NCBI GenBank assembly: GCA_003153585.1
Contig: PLZZ01000217.1
Span: 17,355-34,885 of the forward strand
DNA length: 17,531 bases
Reading direction: 5' to 3'
DNA from: Acidobacteriota bacterium
GTDB lineage: Bacteria; Acidobacteriota; Terriglobia; Acidiferrales; UBA7541
The translations under genes were made by a program, and so were the position numbers. The number at the start of each line of letters is the position of its first letter. Position 1 is the first letter of the stretch. Under the pieces are notes generated by a model. The model was not told the DNA's origin. It saw nothing but the letters and a program-made list of their open reading frames with translations, and made no database searches. Shown piece after piece: positions 9,001 through 12,943 of this stretch.

Positions 9001-9655
9001 AACGTCGAATAACGTCAGTTTTGTCTCGCTACCAGCTACCGGTACGACTGCGACTCTTGGAACGACGATACTGGTTGACCAGTTCCCGGTGGCTGTCTCA
9101 ATGGCTCCAGTGCTATTGTCCCCGCCCACACCCGGGATCATCACCACGCTGAACTATGCCGCCGTGGACACGGCATCGTCGGCGAGCAGTGTCGATTTGC
9201 TGAACGTCGCAATCGATTCAATTATCGATAGGGTTTCTCCGTTCGAATTGCCCACGGGAGTTGTGTTCGATCCCGTGAACCAGGATTTCCTGGTGGTGGA
9301 CAGTGTTATTAACAACGTGGTGATCGTGGATCCCATTACCTTCATTCCCACTTCATTCCGGGTGGGAATTGGGCCTACTTCACTCGATTACAATTATCAG
9401 ACGAGCACGTTGGTAACGAACAATGCCTCGAGCAATACAATCTCGATTGTGAGTTATGTATGCCCGCCGAATCCGAATGGTCCGTCCAGCTGTGCTGGTC
9501 CGCAGGTGCGCGACGTAGTAGGTGTAGGGGGCTTGTTGCAGCCTGCTTCGGTGGTGATAGGCCCGAACTCGATCGCGATCGACCTTAAGCTGAATCTGGG
9601 CGTGCTTGTGGATCAGAGCAATAATCGTGTTTTGCTTGTGCCGCTTCCGCACTAA
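6044..9655 (+). CDS. Large exported protein with Ig-like and TIG-like domains and two seven-bladed YVTN/NHL-type beta-propellers; function unknown
   Basis: The protein has 1203 residues. An N-terminal signal (MRAWKIGVVIVLAAGMARC) could be a lipoprotein signal with Cys19, but Arg at -1 is atypical, so signal peptidase I cleavage after GMA is an alternative. Predicted order: Ig-like 1 (about 28-137), Ig-like 2 (142-238, IAPGENILFTPTVSG...VTW), TIG-like 1 (246-338), TIG-like 2 (342-429), propeller A (443-769), TIG-like 3 (777-867), propeller B (868-1200). Blades are marked by a recurring GVAID-like start and an ANTGANTVSIINL-like strand. I count seven starts in A (near 450, 491, 549, 599, 654, 702, 743) and seven in B (near 876, 921, 970, 1016, 1071, 1112, 1175). 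Such repeats usually bind proteins or glycans and are not catalytic; no enzyme motif is visible. Paired cysteines (73/90, 194/203, 963/966, 1140/1150) suggest disulfides and export. It sits between bamA and skp, with its own -10 box and Shine-Dalgarno. The domain calls are by eye. Confidence 0.9.
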   Translation: MRAWKIGVVIVLAAGMARCGGNSTPVGVTVIPTGTATSPISVLISSQPGLPPGQRQFTASVTGTSTSTVNWLICLPPPSLTVKHPIPLNCGQLTGFGTISSTGLYVAPPAPPSPNIFVVAAQSTVNQDIYGISFVEVGSGVRVSIAPTDVTIAPGENILFTPTVSGTTNTAVTWSVTADGMTVVGGNSTIGFICPNPAAPQPCPAGTYIAPLTSPGAVTITATSAADSSQSATASVTIGTSTGQTTLSSILPTMAQEGSVQQDIYLNGTNFFSTSTVLAGGVPVPTIFISTTLLRATIPAALLVSPAPCTPQTAAPQIPIIVERQNGDRTQQANLIINPSRPALVASSPDSTVASAADVGVTLTGGYFSPCTSVFFNAQPVTVSAGGSSRVLQVTISDTDFGPPGLYPIVVNNTDVVAPNPPISAVNLSIEPTSFPTAPSTAIGVGAGPSAIAIDPVLDVAVVANTGANTVSIINLVTNTVVTVAVGPSPTGVAIDDQLAHHIAVVVNNGSGTGGNSVTAIDLTTNTVISTLTLPNTAVPPNTVALPFSIGINSLTHRALVTQQSTNLATVLDLSTGRPVLVQQIGGSLSSYSTGPTPSVAIDPRLNWAIVTPGGGGSVNIVDLGRAPNVTPGDVVGRAPVVIGSLSVSTTTQGVGINTQTHKALLTDPNGTLTTYSLLDNTVSSIPFLQNGNPIDQPGFIGAAINPLSNVGIAVNGLAGTAAIVDMGNSNVLQTVTGLNSPQAVAIDAATNQAFIVNEGNNTVSVVTLGISGQFRTLQIVESSPAMAFVTNPTTPLTLTINGIGFSGAPQVVIDGTALPAGDVTVVSNRQILATIPASMLANARNFIVYVQSGGQWSNTTELALIQPVSVGSAPVGVAVDQNLDQAVVTNNADNTVSILNLLTGAPILSGSTVSVGSNPAGVSVIDRLGLAVVANTGSNNVTVLDEAGVDGVFTPPTTVPLCGTCTAPTGIGLNSDTATAGTANTTSNNVSFVSLPATGTTATLGTTILVDQFPVAVSMAPVLLSPPTPGIITTLNYAAVDTASSASSVDLLNVAIDSIIDRVSPFELPTGVVFDPVNQDFLVVDSVINNVVIVDPITFIPTSFRVGIGPTSLDYNYQTSTLVTNNASSNTISIVSYVCPPNPNGPSSCAGPQVRDVVGVGGLLQPASVVIGPNSIAIDLKLNLGVLVDQSNNRVLLVPLPH

Positions 9656-9754
9656 TGTTCGGCAGCAGAGCGAAGTCGAGGGGCCCGATCGTTCGGCCAA
9701 CCTCTGCGCGAGCGGTAGCATCCGAAAGTAAACGGGCGCGGGTACGAAATCCGG

Positions 9755-9784
9755 TTGACCTGTTTCTGCGGCGACAGCTATAAT
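9755..9784 (+). promoter_or_regulatory. Sigma70-type promoter for skp
   Basis: TTGACC (9755-9760), an 18-nt spacer and a perfect TATAAT (9779-9784). The predicted transcript starts near 9791, giving a leader of about 36 nt. It lies in the 171-nt gap after the propeller gene. I see no clear terminator in the rest of that gap (9656-9754). Confidence 0.75.
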
Positions 9785-9815
9785 CTCTAATTTGTGTTTA
9801 GCGAAATATTCGAAT

Positions 9816-9821
9816 AAGGAG
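9816..9821 (+). promoter_or_regulatory. Shine-Dalgarno AAGGAG that sets the start of skp at ATG 9827
   Basis: AAGGAG ends 5 nt before ATG 9827. The longer frame from GTG 9821 would begin on the last base of the motif and can be excluded. Confidence 0.75.
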
Positions 9822-9826
9822 TGAGA

Positions 9827-10465
9827 ATGAAGATTCGATTTGGAGTTCCGGCCCTGGCGACCCTATTGATGTTGCCCACAGTTTGGGCGCAATCGAACGG
9901 CGCCGCAGCATCACCTGCGAAGGTAGGTGTGATCAGCGTACAGGCGGCGATTCAGAGTTCGGCAGAGGGCAAACAGGCTGCCGCTGAACTGCAATCCCAG
10001 TTTGCGCCACGGCAGACAGAACTTGATAACCTGCGCAAGCAGATCGAGGATTTGCAGACGCGTCTGCGTACCACATCCAATACCTTGAGCGACGAAGAGA
10101 AAGCACGGCTGGCGCGCGAGGGCGATCAGTTAACGCGAACCTATCAGCGCAAGCAGCAGGAATCGCAGGATGATTATACGGAGGCGGAGCGTGAAGTCGT
10201 GGACCGCATCGGCCGCAAGATGATCGACGTCCTCGACAAATATTCGAAGGAAAACGGCTATGGCCTAATCCTGGATACTTCGGCGCAGAACACTCCAGTG
10301 ATCTACGCTGCGAACACGATCGACGTCACGCAGGATATCATCAAGCTTTTCGATCAGAATTATCCGGTAAAGAACGCGGCAGCGACAAGGCCGGCGGCTC
10401 CGCGGTCAGCGACTCCGAAGCCTGCAGCTTCGCAGCCGGCTCAACAGCAACCCGCTCCTCGATAG
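9827..10465 (+). CDS. skp: OmpH/Skp family periplasmic chaperone
   Basis: Skp-type chaperones form trimers that hold unfolded outer-membrane proteins in the periplasm and hand them to BamA. The protein has 212 residues. A signal peptide spans residues 1-21 (MKIRFGVPALATLLMLPTVWA, cleavage before QSN). The N-terminal strand KVGVISVQAAIQSSAEGK (32-49) is the family hallmark. A long coiled coil follows (about 50-135, rich in Glu/Lys/Gln/Arg heptads). The chain then returns to the body with YGLILDTSAQNTPVIYAANTIDVTQDIIKLFDQNYP (145-180). A Pro/Ala/Gln-rich tail with four basic and no acidic residues (183-212) extends beyond the usual Skp core. Linkage to bamA fits the job, although one large gene intervenes. 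Transcription starts at the promoter at 9755-9784 and ends at the terminator after 10477, so it is probably monocistronic. Confidence 0.92.
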   Translation: MKIRFGVPALATLLMLPTVWAQSNGAAASPAKVGVISVQAAIQSSAEGKQAAAELQSQFAPRQTELDNLRKQIEDLQTRLRTTSNTLSDEEKARLAREGDQLTRTYQRKQQESQDDYTEAEREVVDRIGRKMIDVLDKYSKENGYGLILDTSAQNTPVIYAANTIDVTQDIIKLFDQNYPVKNAAATRPAAPRSATPKPAASQPAQQQPAPR

Positions 10466-10476
10466 CTTCTACATTT

Positions 10477-10521
10477 ACGACGAAAGGCCTCGCCGAACGA
10501 AAGGCGAGGCCTTTTTGTCGT
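10477..10521 (+). terminator. Intrinsic terminator after skp
   Basis: A 12-bp perfect stem, AAAGGCCTCGCC (10483-10494) with GGCGAGGCCTTT (10503-10514), closes an 8-nt loop and ends in five T (10512-10516). ACGAC at 10477-10481 and GTCGT at 10517-10521 can add a 5-bp outer stem after a small internal loop. It separates skp from the rimP operon. Confidence 0.93.
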
Positions 10522-10574
10522 CATTCTGCAATGTTGGCGGGCAAATCCCGGACGCCGGCCAAACCAGGGCGGCC

Positions 10575-10603
10575 TTGCGTTTTCGGGGGCGAGAAATTAT
10601 ACT
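10575..10603 (+). promoter_or_regulatory. Promoter of the rimP-nusA-infB operon
   Basis: TTGCGT (10575-10580), a 17-nt spacer, then TATACT (10598-10603). The predicted start is near 10610. It is the best promoter-like sequence between the skp terminator and rimP, and the only one I found upstream of the long operon. Confidence 0.65.
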
Positions 10604-10625
10604 GGAGTGCTTCCAGAAAGGTCGC

Positions 10626-10736
10626 ATGTCCCAGTGGGCGCGAGCCCACTTTTTTGTTGGGCGCGAGAAAGGCGTCAGCGCCGGACTGCCTGTGGAAGCC
10701 GGCTGGAGCTGCCGGCCGAGTCGTACTGGAACCTAA
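10626..10736 (+). CDS. Possible 36-codon leader ORF overlapping the attenuator
   Basis: ATG 10626 follows AGAAAGG (10615-10621) by 4 nt, and the frame runs 36 codons to TAA 10734-10736. The peptide begins MSQWARAHFFVGREKG. The whole terminator hairpin lies within codons 3-10, so ribosomes here would open it. No run of a single regulatory amino acid is visible and I recognise no family. The frame may be fortuitous. Confidence 0.2.
   Translation: MSQWARAHFFVGREKGVSAGLPVEAGWSCRPSRTGT
10633..10655 (+). terminator. Intrinsic terminator inside the rimP leader (attenuator)
   Basis: AGTGGGC (10633-10639), GCGA tetraloop of GNRA type (10640-10643), GCCCACT (10644-10650), with six consecutive T at 10650-10655. 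The stem is 7 bp and GC-rich. It starts only about 23 nt after the predicted transcript start and about 114 nt before rimP, so it must be read through for the operon to be expressed. Confidence 0.8.
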
Positions 10737-10768
10737 GATCAGGGTCCTTAGTCGGCCCGTTGAATCGC

Positions 10769-11242
10769 ATGCAACTGGAAAAGATTCGTGAGGCGGCGGA
10801 GCGGGTAGCGGGCTCGCTAGGCCTCGAAATTTTCGACGTGGAATGGAAGATTGGCAAGCAGCGGCTTCTGCGGGTCTATATTGACCGTTTGCCCGGCCCC
10901 CAGAACCCGGAGGGTCTCGGTGTCACCCATAAGGATTGCGAACGGGTCAGCGAGCAGCTCAGCGTGATTATAGATGTGGAGGATTTGGTGCCGGGTCCGG
11001 CTTATGTTCTGGAGGTTAGCTCTCCGGGGCTGGATCGAAAGTTGATGAAGGCGGCGGATTACGAGCGATTCGTGGGACGGCTGGCGCGGATTTGGGTTAC
11101 TGAGGCAATCGAGAATCAGAATTATTTCGAGGGACGTTTGGCCGGCTTTGCGGATGGCGTTGTGAAGCTGAATGTAAAGGGCCGCGAGATGGCGGTGCCC
11201 TTCGCCGGTATTAAGAAGGCAAATTTGGTCGTCGAGTTATAG
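10769..11242 (+). CDS. rimP: Ribosome maturation factor RimP
   Basis: RimP assists maturation of the 30S ribosomal subunit. From ATG 10769 it has 157 residues, the normal size. Its N-terminal domain carries LGLEIFDVEW (18-27) and VTHKDCERVSEQLS (52-65), then the family signature LEVSSPGLDRKL (81-92). The C-terminal SH3-like domain follows (about 93-157, with EGRLAGFADG and VPFAGIKKANLVVEL). The frame is open further upstream to 10607, but that extension crosses the leader hairpins and has no family resemblance. TTG 10760 is a nearby alternative start. Neither start has a clear Shine-Dalgarno, which may mean weak initiation or dependence on leader structure. First gene of the operon; nusA follows after 89 nt. 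Confidence 0.93.
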   Translation: MQLEKIREAAERVAGSLGLEIFDVEWKIGKQRLLRVYIDRLPGPQNPEGLGVTHKDCERVSEQLSVIIDVEDLVPGPAYVLEVSSPGLDRKLMKAADYERFVGRLARIWVTEAIENQNYFEGRLAGFADGVVKLNVKGREMAVPFAGIKKANLVVEL

Positions 11243-11268
11243 GCATTTGAACGGCGGCATAGTTACGG

Positions 11269-11284
11269 CGCAGAAATTTCTGCG
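11269..11284 (+). repeat. 16-bp perfect palindrome in the rimP-nusA gap
   Basis: CGCAGAAATTTCTGCG reads the same on both strands and lies 48 nt before the nusA ATG in an 89-nt intergenic stretch. Perfect two-fold symmetry without a loop fits a dimer-binding DNA site better than an RNA hairpin. No regulator is identified, and chance cannot be excluded. Confidence 0.5.
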
Positions 11285-11331
11285 AGACATGGAACTAAAT
11301 ATCTTGGAACTGATGTTCGGGAGAAACTCAA

Positions 11332-12912
11332 ATGGCGAGTCTGCTGTACCAGACAATCGAGCAGATCAGCCGGGAGAAACACATTGAACCCGAGATCATC
11401 GTCGCGGCCATTGAGGACGCGATGGTGGTCGCGGCGCGGAAGTATTACCGCACTGAGGAAGATATCCGCTCGAAGTTCAACCCAGAATCCGGCCAGGTAG
11501 ACGTGTTTTCGGTGCACACTGTGGTCGAAGAAGTTACCGACCCACTGCGTGAAATCTCGCTTGGAGATGCCAAGAAACGCCAGCCTGAAATCGAGGTAGG
11601 CGGCGAAGTGATCGAGTCGAAACCGACGGACGTCCTGGGAAGGATCGCGGCGCAGACGGCCAAGCAGGTGATTCTGCAGAAAGTGCGCGAGGCCGAGCGC
11701 GATACGATTTACAACGAATTCCACACGCGCGTCGGCGAGCTGATCAATAGCGTGGTGAAGCGCATGGAAGGTCCGGACATCGTGGTGGATCTGGGGCGCA
11801 CGGAAGCGCGTCTACCAAAGCGCGAACAGTCACGTTTGGAAGCTTATAACGTCGGCGACCGGCTGCGCGTTACGATTCGCGCGGTGGAACGCGCAGCGAA
11901 AGGGCCGCAAGTAGTTGTTTCGCGCGCCGATCCTGCGCTGGTGCAGCGGCTCTTCGAAATGGAAGTGCCGGAAATTTATGACGGCACGGTGCAAATCCGG
12001 GCGGTGGCTCGCGAAGCGGGCGAGCGAACAAAGATAGCAGTTGAGAGCCGCGACAAAGATGTGGACCCTGTCGGCGCTTGTGTGGGCATGAAGGGAATGC
12101 GCGTACAGTCCATCATCCGCGAATTGCGCGGCGAGAAGATCGACATCATCCCGTATAACGAAGAGACCATCGCGTTCGCGCAAAAGGCATTAAGCCCGGC
12201 TAAAGTCACGCGCGTGCAGGTGGTGGATCCGGAAGAAAAAAGACTGGAAGTGATTGTCGAGGACACCCAGCTTTCGCTCGCGATCGGCAAGAAAGGCCAG
12301 AACGTGCGGCTGGCCAGCAAATTGATCGGCTGGAATATCGACATCAAGAGCGAGGAAGAGAAGCGCCGGGAGATCGAAGCGCAGATGGCGGCGCTTACCG
12401 CTCCCGGAACGCCGCTCACCGATTTGGCGGGCGTGGGCCCGAAGACGATCGAGAAACTCGAAGCTGCTGGAATCACCTCTGTCGAGAAGCTCGCGGATAT
12501 GACGCCGGAACAGCTGGTTGAGATTCCGGGCATCGGCGAGAAGATGGTTGAAAAGATTCACCAGTCCGTAGCAGCATATTTCGAAATGCTGGAAACGCAG
12601 GCAGCCGCCGGGCCGAGCGAACAGGTTGACGCAGTCGAACTGGCGCCGGAGGCAGCGGTTGAAGTGCAAGATGCTCCGGAGGCGGACACAGCGTCTGAAA
12701 AACCCGAAGTAGGCGAGGAACTCGAATCCTCTGAAGCGCCCGAAGCAGGTGACGCTGAGGAGGCGGCCACGGAGACAGACGCGCGCGGGGCGGATCCTTT
12801 GGATTCACCCGGCACGGCGGACACGAGAGAACTCCCGGGCGAAGAAACGCCACGCCATTCGATTGAGGGCGGAGAAGAAGCCGGGGACTCAGAAGAAAAC
12901 GTACAGAAGTAG
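11332..12912 (+). CDS. nusA: Transcription termination/antitermination factor NusA
   Basis: NusA binds RNA polymerase and nascent RNA, and modulates pausing, intrinsic termination and antitermination. The protein has 526 residues. The N-terminal RNAP-binding domain (about 1-128) is followed by S1 (133-200), KH1 with the GxxG-type loop VGMKG (251-255), and KH2 with IGKKGQNVRLASKLIGWNIDI (318-338). A helix-hairpin-helix pair follows (about 362-415, DLAGVGPKTIEKL and EIPGIGEKMVEKI). Residues 428-526 form a low-complexity tail with 32 acidic and 5 basic residues by hand count. Start ATG 11332 has GGGAG 8 nt upstream. infB follows after 31 nt. NusA is the likely effector of the terminator in its own operon leader, by analogy with Bacillus subtilis. 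Confidence 0.97.
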   Translation: MASLLYQTIEQISREKHIEPEIIVAAIEDAMVVAARKYYRTEEDIRSKFNPESGQVDVFSVHTVVEEVTDPLREISLGDAKKRQPEIEVGGEVIESKPTDVLGRIAAQTAKQVILQKVREAERDTIYNEFHTRVGELINSVVKRMEGPDIVVDLGRTEARLPKREQSRLEAYNVGDRLRVTIRAVERAAKGPQVVVSRADPALVQRLFEMEVPEIYDGTVQIRAVAREAGERTKIAVESRDKDVDPVGACVGMKGMRVQSIIRELRGEKIDIIPYNEETIAFAQKALSPAKVTRVQVVDPEEKRLEVIVEDTQLSLAIGKKGQNVRLASKLIGWNIDIKSEEEKRREIEAQMAALTAPGTPLTDLAGVGPKTIEKLEAAGITSVEKLADMTPEQLVEIPGIGEKMVEKIHQSVAAYFEMLETQAAAGPSEQVDAVELAPEAAVEVQDAPEADTASEKPEVGEELESSEAPEAGDAEEAATETDARGADPLDSPGTADTRELPGEETPRHSIEGGEEAGDSEENVQK

Positions 12913-12943
12913 ATTCCAGTGAAACTTGTAGCGAAAGAGGCTG

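Larger units (their letters stand above)
10610..10768 (+). promoter_or_regulatory. Structured 5' leader of the rimP-nusA-infB operon (putative attenuator)
   Basis: About 160 nt lie between the predicted transcript start and rimP. In order: an intrinsic terminator (10633-10655), a second copy of TGGGCGCGAG (10658-10667) that can pair its TGGGC with the terminator's GCCCA, a small hairpin GGCG/CGCC (10671-10682), a strong hairpin GCCGGC/GCCGGC with a 7-nt loop (10698-10716), and CTAAG/CTTAG (about 10733-10751). No tRNA is present, unlike the metY found before this operon in E. coli. An early terminator in the leader of the operon encoding NusA suggests feedback control by NusA. The control model is inference. 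Confidence 0.55.

Noticed and set aside
7370..9640. DNA-level tandem repeats or gene duplication in the propeller region
   Set aside because: Blade similarity is visible only in protein. The nucleotide sequences of the blades have diverged, so there is no recent repeat.
10607..10768. N-terminal extension of RimP by 54 residues
   Set aside because: It has no family resemblance and covers the terminator and leader hairpins. RimP homology begins at about the ATG at 10769.
10515..10768. A tRNA (metY-like) before rimP, as in E. coli
   Set aside because: No cloverleaf, T-loop or anticodon arm could be formed; only simple hairpins are seen.
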